Shown one piece after another: positions 1 to 9,033 of a DNA stretch of 64,000 nt. How positions within the stretch are numbered: the stretch's first letter is position 1; every line of letters starts with the position of its first letter. The notes under the pieces are model-generated. The model made no database searches, had not been told where the DNA came from, and saw only the letters and a list, made by a program, of their open reading frames with translations. The translations under genes and the position numbers were made by a program. The DNA comes from Planctomycetaceae bacterium (lineage in GTDB: Bacteria; Planctomycetota; Planctomycetia; Pirellulales; Pirellulaceae): positions 1 to 64,000 of the forward strand of contig PBOG01000101.1 in assembly GCA_002724245.1 (NCBI GenBank), written 5' to 3'.

Positions 1-45
1 CGAATCACAAACTGCCAGGTTTGTTATCGATAGAGGGTCAACACT

Positions 46-684
46 ATGATTTCCACGCTGCTGACCACAGTACTCGCTCTTGGTAGCGGGATACCCGAAA
101 CAGGTACGATTCTCTATCTGAAGCACAGTAACGCTGTGGTGCAGCGGGTTACGGGGTCGGATTTATCTCACGTTGCGATGGTGATCCAGATTGCGGATCA
201 GCCTTGGGTTTACGAGGCGACTCCGGCGGAAGTCCGCCGTGTGGCGTTTGCCAGGTACCTGCAGGAGATATCCTTGTTGAATCAGTCGCGTGGTACGAAG
301 ATCCAGGTCTTTGCCATGAGGCCCCAGGTCGCACTAACGACGAATCAAATACAAACGATCCGGGCTTATATGGATGTTCAACTAGGACGTCGGTACTCGG
401 TTGCTGCATATGTGCGTGGGCGCAACGGAGATGGAATCCACTGTGCTGAATTGCTTGCCACTGCGTTGGACCGTGCGGGTGTCAGGGACTATGAGCAACG
501 GCATCGGTTGAGCCCTGTCGGATTCGTAAACCACGCACAGTCGGTTTACCGGAAAGCGGCAAGGTTGGATTTGCCTGTAGTACAGCCTGAAACGGACTGG
601 TGCGATCAGCAATGGGATTGGTGGCTAGGGATGATTGCCTGGTGCCAGTGGGCTTGGGATGAAGCCTGGAGTTTTTCCTGGTAA
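46..684 (+). CDS. Permuted papain-fold (YiiX/NlpC-P60-like) hydrolase
   Basis: A 212-residue protein. SHVAMV, about 40 residues in, looks like the His-bearing strand, and HCAELLATAL, about 145 residues in, looks like the Cys-bearing helix. This His-before-Cys order is that of the circularly permuted papain-like (YiiX/YaeF, former DUF830) branch, whose members are thought to cleave amide or thioester bonds in cell-wall or lipid substrates. The N-terminus is mildly hydrophobic (MISTLLTTVLALGSG) and may be a signal peptide. The last 40 residues are very rich in Trp. The ATG is preceded by AGAGGG at good spacing. The gene converges on the response regulator gene, with 13 bases between stops. The fold call is motif-based and the substrate is unknown. 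Confidence 0.7.
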   Translation: MISTLLTTVLALGSGIPETGTILYLKHSNAVVQRVTGSDLSHVAMVIQIADQPWVYEATPAEVRRVAFARYLQEISLLNQSRGTKIQVFAMRPQVALTTNQIQTIRAYMDVQLGRRYSVAAYVRGRNGDGIHCAELLATALDRAGVRDYEQRHRLSPVGFVNHAQSVYRKAARLDLPVVQPETDWCDQQWDWWLGMIAWCQWAWDEAWSFSW

Positions 685-697
685 CTGGTAACGTCCG

Positions 698-1099
698 TCA
701 GCCAATAAGACGTTTAACACTGTCAAGCAAACGGTCCATCGAAAACGGCTTGCGAATGTAATCGTCGACGCCGAGCATTTCGGCATACGCTTTGTGGCGA
801 CTTCCTTCATTAGCCGTGATCATAATCACCCGCACGGGAACGGAATGCGAACTGCGGAGCTTCTCTAATACGAGAAAGCCGCTGCGTTTGGGCATCATCA
901 TGTCCAGGATCACGAGATCGGGATTTTCGCGTTCGCTGAGGGCCAGCCCCTCGTTGCCATCGCGTGCGACAAGTACTTCGTAGCTTTTTCCCAGTGCGTA
1001 CTGGATCGCTTCGACGATTTCTGCGTCATCGTCAACAAGCAGGATTCGTTTTTGTGCTGCTGTTACAGGTTCGTTTTCGGTTTGTGATTGGTCGGTCAT
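698..1099 (-). CDS. CheY-like single-domain response regulator
   Basis: A stand-alone receiver domain of 133 residues from the chosen ATG (MTDQSQ). The acidic pocket is LLVDDD at 20-25, the phospho-acceptor is Asp66 in VILDMMMP, a switch Thr lies in IMITANEG, and the conserved Lys is in YIRKPF. There is no output domain, so it probably acts through protein contacts, as in chemotaxis-type or phosphorelay signalling. The open frame extends 17 codons upstream (to 1150), but that stretch does not resemble receiver sequence, so I use the inner ATG. No histidine kinase is adjacent. Confidence 0.9.
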   Translation of the reverse strand: MTDQSQTENEPVTAAQKRILLVDDDAEIVEAIQYALGKSYEVLVARDGNEGLALSERENPDLVILDMMMPKRSGFLVLEKLRSSHSVPVRVIMITANEGSRHKAYAEMLGVDDYIRKPFSMDRLLDSVKRLIG

Positions 1100-1307
1100 C
1101 AATCCACTTTGCCTCGGTCTGTACTGGAGGACGCGATGTGAACGCACCACGCATCCTAGAATTAGCGAAGTTCTCGCAAGGATGCAAGCTGGAAGGGCCG
1201 GTTTCTGTGGTTGGCGGCCGGTATAAGATCAGGCAACGGATACGGCGAATAACTCTCAATCAGCGAAGTGCCACAGGCAAGTCTGGTGGTCATGCTTGCA
1301 TAAAAGC

Positions 1308-2708
1308 TCAAGGGGTATCGCGACGATCTGGACGTTGCCACGGAACAGCACCCCCACGTTGAAGTTGAATCCGTAACGCTGCGCTTAGCTCTCGAAAAAT
1401 ACGCGGCTCTTGTTTCGCAAGATCTGTTGCTTCAAGCGGGTCCCGAGCCAAATTGTAGAGTTCCAGAGGTGCGAAAGGGCTGTTTTGCAGTAACTTCCAG
1501 GGCCCGCGACGAATGGCCTGGGTAGTAAGTCCGTTGTAACGCTGCCCTCCCTCGCGGCGATGAAAGAACAGGTCGCGATCCGGTAGTCGCCCTTCTTTGC
1601 TTTGGAGAATTGGCAGTAACGAGTGGCCATCGATCGGATGTGGAATACGGACCCCGGCCGCAGCGCAAATCGTCGGAAACAAATCCATGGAAATTGCCAT
1701 TTGGTCACTACTGCTACCTGGTGGGATGTGGCCTGGCCAGACGATGCCCGTCGGCACCCGCAGGCCACCTTCGTACATGTCTTGTTTGCCAGCGCGGAGT
1801 GCTCCATTGCTCGCGCCGACATTCGATTGTCCCCCGTTGTCGGAAGTAAAGATCACCAGAGTATTGCGGCCGTGACCCGTTTCTTGCAACGTTTGCATGA
1901 CCTGTCCGATTCCATCATCGAGGTGTTCGATCAACGCGACTAAACGAGCACGGCGGGGGGGCAGCGTGGGGTTGCGCTGCTTGACTTTTTCCACCCATGA
2001 CGGCGGCGGCTGAATCGGTGTGTGCGGAGCGTTGTAGGCCAGGTATAGGAAAAAGGGTTGTTGCTTTTCGCGCCTGCTACGGAGATAGGAACATGCCCAT
2101 TCTGTAAATAAATCTGTTGCATGCCCTGGCGGGTCGATTTGAACACCGTCTTGACGCATATAGTTGATGCCGTGACGCCGATGATCGAAATAGTCATCCA
2201 TCATGTCACCGAGAAAGCCATGGAAGAAGTCGAAACCGCGTTCATTGGGCAGATTTGGACTTTCCAGACCTAGATGCCATTTTCCTACCATGGCGGTGTG
2301 ATAGCCGGCTGGCTGCAGCATGCTGGGAAGGAGGATCGCATCTTTTGACAGATGTCCCCAGTTGTTGTGTGGATACGTTCGGACGACACCAGGTACTCCG
2401 ACAAGTTCCGGGTAGCGGCCGCTCAGTAGTGCAGCACGGGTGGGCGAACAGACTGGACAGTTGGCATAAAAGTGCGAGAACCGCATTCCGCCTTTCACCA
2501 ACTGATCGATATGTGGCGAACGAAGGTCCTGGGCGCCATAACTGCTCAGGTCACCATAACCCAAATCGTCGACCAGGATTAGCAGGACATTTGGGGGTGA
2601 TGGGCCTGTTGCGGCGCGTGTGTCTGCATCCAGTTGTGTGGTGCATTGAAACAAGAACGTGAAGACGGCGCAGCAGTAGAGCCAGGTTGGGGAGCAGATT
2701 GTGGGCAT
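1308..2708 (-). CDS. Type I formylglycine-dependent sulfatase
   Basis: A 466-residue arylsulfatase-family enzyme. A hydrophobic N-terminus (about residues 9-22) suggests export. The metal site starts with Asp47-Asp48 in ILVDDLGYGD. The catalytic signature C-S-P-T-R begins at Cys87, which would be oxidised to formylglycine. MVGKWHLG and the later SDNGG motif complete the active site. Family members remove sulfate esters from polysaccharides such as algal glycans, and planctomycetes carry many of them. The length is normal for the family. No formylglycine-generating enzyme or carbohydrate-transport gene is next to it, so the substrate is open. Confidence 0.92.
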   Translation of the reverse strand: MPTICSPTWLYCCAVFTFLFQCTTQLDADTRAATGPSPPNVLLILVDDLGYGDLSSYGAQDLRSPHIDQLVKGGMRFSHFYANCPVCSPTRAALLSGRYPELVGVPGVVRTYPHNNWGHLSKDAILLPSMLQPAGYHTAMVGKWHLGLESPNLPNERGFDFFHGFLGDMMDDYFDHRRHGINYMRQDGVQIDPPGHATDLFTEWACSYLRSRREKQQPFFLYLAYNAPHTPIQPPPSWVEKVKQRNPTLPPRRARLVALIEHLDDGIGQVMQTLQETGHGRNTLVIFTSDNGGQSNVGASNGALRAGKQDMYEGGLRVPTGIVWPGHIPPGSSSDQMAISMDLFPTICAAAGVRIPHPIDGHSLLPILQSKEGRLPDRDLFFHRREGGQRYNGLTTQAIRRGPWKLLQNSPFAPLELYNLARDPLEATDLAKQEPRIFRELSAALRIQLQRGGAVPWQRPDRRDTP

Positions 2709-3063
2709 CGGTGATGGTCTTCCAGTGAACTCTCTGTAGTTAAAGCGAAGATCAGCTTGTGCAGGCCACCTGGCCGTGTCACGGTGGAACCGAGCGGCCG
2801 GAGAATCCGCAAAACTGGAACGTCGACATCACGATCCTACCCGTTGTCCATTTGAATACCAGCCAGCGGTGATTGTGTTTTTGAGCCTGACAGTAGCTGA
2901 GGGGAATGGAGTTGAACGGGGTACTTGAGTGTGCCAACAGGGAACGAAGGTTTCACCTAAATACTTGACCATTGACATCTCGTCTCGCTAAAATGAGTTT
3001 GACGTTAGTGTTTTCTGTAAAACGACTTATGGGCTTCCGGGGTTCTGCTGGTACAGAGCTGGT
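2709..3063. other. Divergent intergenic region, sulfatase / kinase
   Basis: A 355-base gap between divergent genes that must hold promoters for both. I see a convincing sigma-70-like promoter only for the rightward kinase gene (listed separately). No coding sequence is credible here. Confidence 0.6.
2965..2994 (+). promoter_or_regulatory. Sigma-70-like promoter for the kinase gene
   Basis: TTGACC (2965-2970), an 18-base spacer, then TAAAAT (2989-2994). A start near 3001 would leave about 60 bases of leader before the TTG at 3064. Assigned by consensus match only. Confidence 0.5.
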
Positions 3064-5979
3064 TTGCAGTCGTGCCGGCGGCGAACGCAATCTACTTTTG
3101 CTGTATTTGCCCCTTGTGAACTTGCTGCGTTCATCCGAGTTGGACTGGGTGCCATTTTGGATTCCTCACATCAGCAGCCTGATGATTCTGCGGTGCAACC
3201 AGAGGTTGAATCTGAGCGCGATGTTGCGCCGAAGCCGCAGTCGCTACCGCCACAAGATTCACTGGAAAAGCAGAAGACGGTCGCCTCTCGATTGCCGCCG
3301 GTGGGTTTGAGTTCGGCAGCTACGGGTAATCGAGTAAGGGAATCTGGGAATGACCTGGAGGGTGTGCAGCTTGGGCATTTTCAGCTGGAAGAACTGGTGG
3401 GTGGCGGCGGAATGGGGACCGTCTATCGCGCCACCGATACTTCGTTGGGACGCACCGTAGCAGTCAAGGTAGTTGCCCGTGAACAGTCTGGCGATGCGAC
3501 ATTGGCCCGCTTCAGGAATGAGGCGCAGAGCGCGGCGCGATTGGACCACCCAAATATTGCACAAGTGTTTTACGTAGGGGAAGACGCCGGGTGGCATTAC
3601 ATCGTCTTTGAGTTCATTGATGGCGTCAATCTGCGCGATCTTGTGCAACGGGCTGGCCGCTTGTCGATTGCGGATGCAGTCTCTTTCACATTGCAGGTTG
3701 CGGAAGCGATCGATCATGCATCGAGACGGGATGTGATCCATCGCGACATCAAGCCATCGAATGTACTGGTAATGAAAGATGGAAAAGTCAAACTGGTCGA
3801 TATGGGCCTGGCTCGGCTTAGCCACGTCGAGTCGACTACTCATGATTTGACTGCCAGCGGCGTGACCCTGGGAACTTTTGATTACATTTCTCCTGAGCAG
3901 GCTGCGGATCCGCGCGACGCCGATGTGCGCAGTGACATTTATTCTTTGGGATGCACGCTGTTTTTCATTTTGACTGCTTCCCCACCATTTCCGAATGGAA
4001 CGGTGCTCCAGAAATTACTCAGTCACAGCGGTGAAGCACCACCTGATGTGCGCGAGTACCGGGATGATGTCGATGAGGCGTTGGCTCAAATCCTCGCAAA
4101 GATGCTCGCCAAGCAACCCGATGAACGCTATCAGCAGCCCAGTGAGTTGTGTGGTGAGTTGTTTTTGCTGGCAGAACGCCTCGAGTTGCCGTTGCGGCAG
4201 TCGGCGGGTGCCATTTGGATGGAGCCGAAGGCCAGGCGTCGTAGTCGATTAGAAAAGCAATTGCCTTGGGTGGTGCCGATTCTCGGATTGCTGCTGGCAA
4301 TTCTTGCTGTGTTTCTCGACTCTCGATCTATTGATCCTTTGGCTAAACCTGAGCCACGCTTCAGTCGTCTGCCCGTTCCATCGACATCGATGCCAGTAAA
4401 CACTGATGGAGATGCGTTAATTCCGTCGGTTGTTGCGCCAGTGGTGCCGCCAGGCGAAACGCGTGGGGTTTCTTCCGTTGTGTCGAATGATACGGTGGTC
4501 GACACCGATCCATTGCCAGACCGCAGTTCCGACGGTGAAGTCGCCGCGACCGCTGAACCACAAAGTAACTCGAAGCCGGGCAGTTCGTTTCAATCAGTAG
4601 AACGTGAAGTTGAAACCCTTCGCAGTGTCCCGAAAGATTCGAGCGGGTTGCGATCATTAGGTTCGGATGAAGATCAGATGTCTCTGAATTTGTCGGATAC
4701 AGAAGGTCGCCTGGCTGACGATGTTCAGGTGGACCGGATCCTGGTCTCCGAGGAAGAAGGTGTTGCCGCTGCGGGGGCTGTGGTTGTTGAATCGCTCCAG
4801 CGGGCGTTGGAAGTAGCGGCGAATAAATCGCGAATTCAACAAATCGAACTTGCATTCAACGGTACGCGGCGAGTCAGTAGTTTCGAGTTTCGCTTGGACC
4901 GGATCGCTCAGTCCGACTTGACGATCCGTGCAGCACCCGGTTACGCGCCTCTATTGTTGTTTCATTCTCCACGAGGTGAAACGCGTGATTCGAAAGACCC
5001 AGCGATGGTTGAGGTAGTTGGTGGCAAGTTGACGTGGGAAGGAGTTCATTTCTTGTTTCAATTGCCGATGGATCAGGCAGACACACAAGATAGCGCGGCG
5101 CTGTTTTCATTGGAGGGCGTTGAGAGTATTTCATTGAAGGCTTGTACTTTAACGATTGAGAATGCGTTGCGGACTGGTGTTTCGCGTCACCAGAATGTTG
5201 CGTTCTTTGTTGTTGCTTCGGCCCGTCAGCGTCCGCCGCAAGATCCCGGCGATTCGTCTTCCATGACGACGAATCGCATTCGTCTTGAAAATTGCCTGGT
5301 TCGTGGTGAAGCAACACTTATTCGCACGGATGAAACGGTTCCCTATCAACTAATGTGGAAGAACGGGTTGCTCGTTACGTCTGAACGACTGTTCTGGTCT
5401 GATGGTGCATCGCAACGATCGGATGGTCAGTGGAAGATGCGGATTGACTTGCAGCATGTGACGGCAGTGATGGCACGTGGGATAGGCCATGTAGAGGTCG
5501 GTGTCGATGGGGCCTTGCTTCCCGAGGTTGAACTTGCCTGCAACCAGTGCATCTTGACCTCGGGAGAGGCTGGGGACGAACGTGTCTCGCTGTTTGAATA
5601 CCTGGGAATACGTCGCAGCGAAGGCGCGTGGCAAGGGCTACGAATCGAGGGGACAGGTAACAGTTACGAGGGTTTTCAGAGTCGTTGGGTGATTGATCCA
5701 GTCGGTGAGGAACGCCACGAGTTTCCACTCGTTCCCAATGGTGAGACCTGGTACCAGGAAGCTGGTATTCAGAGGAGTGTGGAGTGGTTGAACTCGCGGG
5801 TAGAGAGCCGACCCCATCATCAGGCCGTTCCCCAGGATTATCTGGTACAGGATGCGACAGACGGTAACGCTGCGGGATTCAAGTTGGCGACGCTACCTGC
5901 CATGCCCTTGGACCCAGGCAAGGCGCGGAGAAACGAGGACAGTCCAGTGGATGATGGTGCGAGGCTTCCGGCTCCGTAA
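3064..5979 (+). CDS. Transmembrane Ser/Thr protein kinase with a large C-terminal sensor-like domain
   Basis: A 971-residue Hanks-type kinase. From the TTG start: glycine loop 112-120 (VGGGGMGTV), ATP-binding Lys135 in VAVKV, catalytic loop His226-Arg227-Asp228 with Asn233, and Asp246-Met-Gly in place of the usual DFG. The activation segment includes ISPEQA. One membrane helix lies at about 402-418. It is followed by a Ser/Pro/Asp-rich linker and a 350-residue domain (about 575-935) of short beta-rich segments that resembles a right-handed beta-helix. This suggests a cytoplasmic kinase joined to an exported recognition domain. The first about 95 residues are poorly structured and the true start may be a later TTG or GTG (for example near 3157 or 3301). 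The target is unknown. Confidence 0.93.
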   Translation: MQSCRRRTQSTFAVFAPCELAAFIRVGLGAILDSSHQQPDDSAVQPEVESERDVAPKPQSLPPQDSLEKQKTVASRLPPVGLSSAATGNRVRESGNDLEGVQLGHFQLEELVGGGGMGTVYRATDTSLGRTVAVKVVAREQSGDATLARFRNEAQSAARLDHPNIAQVFYVGEDAGWHYIVFEFIDGVNLRDLVQRAGRLSIADAVSFTLQVAEAIDHASRRDVIHRDIKPSNVLVMKDGKVKLVDMGLARLSHVESTTHDLTASGVTLGTFDYISPEQAADPRDADVRSDIYSLGCTLFFILTASPPFPNGTVLQKLLSHSGEAPPDVREYRDDVDEALAQILAKMLAKQPDERYQQPSELCGELFLLAERLELPLRQSAGAIWMEPKARRRSRLEKQLPWVVPILGLLLAILAVFLDSRSIDPLAKPEPRFSRLPVPSTSMPVNTDGDALIPSVVAPVVPPGETRGVSSVVSNDTVVDTDPLPDRSSDGEVAATAEPQSNSKPGSSFQSVEREVETLRSVPKDSSGLRSLGSDEDQMSLNLSDTEGRLADDVQVDRILVSEEEGVAAAGAVVVESLQRALEVAANKSRIQQIELAFNGTRRVSSFEFRLDRIAQSDLTIRAAPGYAPLLLFHSPRGETRDSKDPAMVEVVGGKLTWEGVHFLFQLPMDQADTQDSAALFSLEGVESISLKACTLTIENALRTGVSRHQNVAFFVVASARQRPPQDPGDSSSMTTNRIRLENCLVRGEATLIRTDETVPYQLMWKNGLLVTSERLFWSDGASQRSDGQWKMRIDLQHVTAVMARGIGHVEVGVDGALLPEVELACNQCILTSGEAGDERVSLFEYLGIRRSEGAWQGLRIEGTGNSYEGFQSRWVIDPVGEERHEFPLVPNGETWYQEAGIQRSVEWLNSRVESRPHHQAVPQDYLVQDATDGNAAGFKLATLPAMPLDPGKARRNEDSPVDDGARLPAP

Positions 5980-6047
5980 GCGAGCGGCCGTGGCACCCGC
6001 TGTAGTGCCCTCTGTCTGGATTCCGGCTGAGCGTTTTGGGCCTGCGC

Positions 6048-6114
6048 AAAAAAAAAGCTCCCGGAAGCTTCTCGGGTCCCAGGGGGGCAAAGGACTCCGT
6101 ATCGTTCCGGGAGC
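6048..6114 (-). terminator. Strong intrinsic terminator on the minus strand
   Basis: Perfect 10-bp inverted repeat GCTCCCGGAA (6057-6066) / TTCCGGGAGC (6105-6114). On the plus strand it is preceded by nine A (6048-6056), so a minus-strand transcript would end in a GC-rich stem followed by nine U. An inner GTCC/GGAC pairing can strengthen the 38-base loop. It lies 73 bases beyond the stop of the small minus-strand gene at 6188-6343, which it most likely serves. Confidence 0.8.
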
Positions 6115-6187
6115 GATTGGACGGCAGAAACTCGGCATCGTGCGTTGATCGCTATCCACTCAAGCTGTTGGCCAGTTGACAATGCAC

Positions 6188-6343
6188 TTAATTGGCTTCC
6201 ATGCCTTTCAAGCCGCATTGCGGTCCGCAGAGAAAGACTTCAGTTGTTCTCCGAGTGCAGACTCTTCCGACCACCAGCTTTGCCATTCGGGGTCCTGGAG
6301 TGGCCTCTACATGTGATTTGCACCACGTCGTACAAGCAAACAC
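6188..6343 (-). CDS. Small Cys-rich (possible zinc-binding) protein, 51 aa
   Basis: An ORF read by hand from GTG at 6343 to TAA at 6188. The product begins MFACTTWCKSHVEATPG and ends FLCGPQCGLKGMEAN. It has a CxxxC pair (Cys4, Cys8), a lone Cys29 and a second CxxxC pair (Cys39, Cys43), an arrangement suited to one zinc site. GGGA lies about 8 bases before the GTG. A promoter-like TTGACC-N18-TATCCT (6367-6396) lies just upstream and a strong terminator follows at 6048-6114, so it appears to be a complete monocistronic gene. I do not recognise a named family. Coding status is inferred from the Cys pattern and flanking signals, not from homology. Confidence 0.55.
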   Translation of the reverse strand: MFACTTWCKSHVEATPGPRMAKLVVGRVCTRRTTEVFLCGPQCGLKGMEAN

Positions 6344-6366
6344 AAGATCCCGTTTGACGTGGCGGG

Positions 6367-6396
6367 AGGATATGGCATTTCCCGGGTGGAGGTCAA
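6367..6396 (-). promoter_or_regulatory. Promoter-like sequence for the small Cys-rich gene
   Basis: On the minus strand, TTGACC (6396-6391), an 18-base spacer, then TATCCT (6372-6367). Transcription would begin near 6360, about 17 bases before the GTG at 6343. The -10 match is only 4 of 6. Confidence 0.35.
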
Positions 6397-6836
6397 GATC
6401 GATTTTCCACCAAACAGAGAATCGTGTGAATTGCTTTCAGTGGCGCCGCTGTGAATGGCAGCGGAAATGGCTAAAGTCACTTGTCAGTGGCGTTGCGTAC
6501 AGAGATCCAAGGGAAGCAGAGGCGTGCAAGCTATCATTTTCATGATGTCTGTTCCTTCGAATGGTCTCGGGATTCTATAGACGCCGAGTGGTAACGGACT
6601 TCCTGGTGTACTTGCGAAGCGATGGCTGCCGCCCGCGGCTCTGAGTGCGTTGTAGAATCTCACCTGGGTAGTTGCCCGGCGGTCCATTGTCTGCCATTTC
6701 ATCTATCGATTCATGGCATTTGTTGTGGGCTGGCATACTGTGTTGGTGGACAGTTGTGAACGGGCGTTTTTTGTGGCACGATATTGCCGCCACCGGAAAA
6801 TTCTCAATTCGTGATCTGCTAACCGAAGAGTCTCCA
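6397..6836. other. Gap upstream of xylose isomerase
   Basis: About 440 bases with no credible gene. The only structure I see is a short hairpin CCGCTG/CAGCGG (6446-6464, 7-base loop). It should carry the xylA promoter, but I found no clear -35/-10 pair. Confidence 0.4.
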
Positions 6837-8147
6837 ATGACCGCTTTTCCCGACATTCAAAAAATTGCCTACGAAGGACCAGAATCAAAAAACCCGCTTG
6901 CTTTTCGCTGGTATGACGAAAACGAGGTCGTAGAAGGCCTCACCATGCGGGAGCATTTACGTTTCAGTGTCTGTTATTGGCACACATTTCGCGCGAACGG
7001 TAGCGACCCTTTCGGTGCACCCACGATGCTTCGTCCCTGGGAGGACGGAACGGATTCAGTTGACAATGCACGACAACGTGTGCGAGTTGCCTTTGAGTTC
7101 ATGGAGAAGTTAGGTGCTCCCTACTACGCTTTTCATGATCGTGACGTTGCGCCTGAAGGAAGTTCGCTGGCGGAAACCAATCGCAATCTCGATGCCGTTG
7201 TCGAAGTGCTCAAGGAAGAGCAACAGCGAACCGGTATCAAGCTGTTATGGGGAACCGCGAACCTCTTCAGCAACCCGCGTTACATGCACGGTGCGTCGAC
7301 AAGCTGTAATGCTGATGCTTTTGCTTACGCTGCAGCGCAAGTCAAGAAATGCCTGGAAGTCACACATGCGCTAGGGGGCGAGAATTACGTCTTCTGGGGT
7401 GGGCGCGAGGGCTACCAGAATTTGTTCAATACCGATATGAAAAGAGAGCTGGATCACATGGGCCGCTTCATGCACATGGCGATCGGGCACGCACAGAAAA
7501 TCGGTTTTGACGGTCATTTTCTGATCGAGCCTAAACCGAAGGAACCAACAAAACACCAATATGACTCTGATGCGGCTGCCTGTATCAATTTCTTGCGCGC
7601 GTACGAGTTGACCGATCGATTTAGACTGAACATCGAAACGAATCATGCGACTTTGGCAGGACACACCATGATGCATGAACTGGACTATGCGGGCCACCAG
7701 GGACTGCTCGGATCGATTGATGCAAATACAGGCGATCTGATGCTGGGTTGGGATACGGACCAATTCCCAACGAACTACTACCTTACTACCGAAGTTATGC
7801 TGATGTTGTTGAAATATGGTGGAATAGGTCCCGGTGGCGTCAACTTTGATGCGAAGGTGCGTCGCGAGAGTTTTGAGCCGGTCGACTTGTTCTATGCACA
7901 CATCGGTGGCATGGACGCATTTGCTCGCGGTCTGCGAATTGCCGCAGCGATTCGCGCCGATGGTGAGTTGTCAAGATTTGTGCAGCAAAGGTATGCGAGT
8001 TGGGATGCCGGGATCGGAGCCGAAATTGAATCCGGCAGTGCTGACTTTACGTCGCTGGAAGCGTATATGCTTGAGAAGGGCGAGATTGACGCCAACCAGA
8101 GCGGCCGACAGGAGATGCTTGAGCATCTCGTCAATCGGTATTTTTGA
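6837..8147 (+). CDS. xylA: Xylose isomerase
   Basis: Interconverts D-xylose and D-xylulose (and glucose/fructose) in the cytoplasm using two divalent metals. The 436-residue length from the ATG at 6837 ([10 protein letters not shown]) matches the long class II enzymes. The catalytic dyad His100/Asp103 is in [10 protein letters not shown]. The metal-binding and substrate regions [29 protein letters not shown] and [12 protein letters not shown] are intact. The frame is open 55 codons further upstream, but that part is unrelated to the family. No xylulokinase or xylose transporter is nearby, so the gene stands alone. Confidence 0.96.
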   Translation: MTAFPDIQKIAYEGPESKNPLAFRWYDENEVVEGLTMREHLRFSVCYWHTFRANGSDPFGAPTMLRPWEDGTDSVDNARQRVRVAFEFMEKLGAPYYAFHDRDVAPEGSSLAETNRNLDAVVEVLKEEQQRTGIKLLWGTANLFSNPRYMHGASTSCNADAFAYAAAQVKKCLEVTHALGGENYVFWGGREGYQNLFNTDMKRELDHMGRFMHMAIGHAQKIGFDGHFLIEPKPKEPTKHQYDSDAAACINFLRAYELTDRFRLNIETNHATLAGHTMMHELDYAGHQGLLGSIDANTGDLMLGWDTDQFPTNYYLTTEVMLMLLKYGGIGPGGVNFDAKVRRESFEPVDLFYAHIGGMDAFARGLRIAAAIRADGELSRFVQQRYASWDAGIGAEIESGSADFTSLEAYMLEKGEIDANQSGRQEMLEHLVNRYF

Positions 8148-8229
8148 TTCGCGGAAATGTGTTCTGGGAATCGAAAGGGCGCACGGTTGGAGCTAACGCT
8201 TGTTGTGCCGTTCCGCACTTGTCATCGGA

Positions 8230-8733
8230 CTACTCGACGGTTTCCAATTCACCACTCAAGTGCTTGATGGCTTCGACGGGGCTGAGATTGAAAATAGCAC
8301 GCCCGCTGGTTTTCCATTCTCCGTCATCGAAACGAAATACTGCGGTGGCGGCTCTTAAGTTGCCGACGGCTTCGACGTGTTCCATATCGCCGCCTGGAAT
8401 GGCTTCAAACCGAATCGTCACGCCCACCAGGGCCTGGAGTTGATTACTGTGGCGATCGCGCGCCAGCGATTCGGAATTTTCGAACTCGACATCTTTCCAG
8501 AGCAACCCGCGAGGTCGGCCGCTTTTTTGCGCCAGGTCAACAAATTTGGCTTCCAGCCACTCACGGCGCAGATGAAAAAGTTGCCGCGCAGAAGTCAGCG
8601 TGCGCTCTCGGCGCCGTCGATTCCATTGAGGGGTCAAATATGCGACAGATGCGACGGCGATGCAGATTGCCAGGATTGTCCAGAGCAACATGGCGATAAT
8701 TCCTGACGAGTGTCGAGCGTTTGGCGAAGTCAC
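8230..8733 (-). CDS. Conserved single-pass membrane protein, function unknown
   Basis: A 167-residue protein with one membrane helix at about 12-32 (IIAMLLWTILAICIAVAS), then a basic RRRRER stretch and a mostly soluble C-terminal domain. The motifs GLLWKDVEFE, LVGVTIRFEAIPGG and VGNLRAATAVFRFDDGEW give it a globular, probably beta-rich appearance. I recognise this as a type of protein seen in planctomycetes but know no function. It converges on xylA with 82 bases between stops. Confidence 0.75.
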   Translation of the reverse strand: MTSPNARHSSGIIAMLLWTILAICIAVASVAYLTPQWNRRRRERTLTSARQLFHLRREWLEAKFVDLAQKSGRPRGLLWKDVEFENSESLARDRHSNQLQALVGVTIRFEAIPGGDMEHVEAVGNLRAATAVFRFDDGEWKTSGRAIFNLSPVEAIKHLSGELETVE

Positions 8734-9033
8734 TACCGGGAAGCGGACCCCGCAACGGCTTCTATTTTGCGGCCTTGAAGCTTCCTTGGCAATGGTCTTG
8801 TGGTATCAGTTTTTGGGGGCCTGTGCCTGCGTTTGTTGGCGGGCAGGCAGGCTGACGAGTAGACTGCCGCTGTAGCGTCAGTATTTTTCTGCTGCGGTTT
8901 GGTTGGTGGCGCCTTGGAGGTTTTTCACCGGTAATTGTGAGGTTCTGGTTTGCGGATGTTGCTGGCACATCGGCCGGTTCGTGGGTCTCGGAGCCCAGCA
9001 GGTGTGCTCAGCGTATGATTTTGAGATGGCCCC

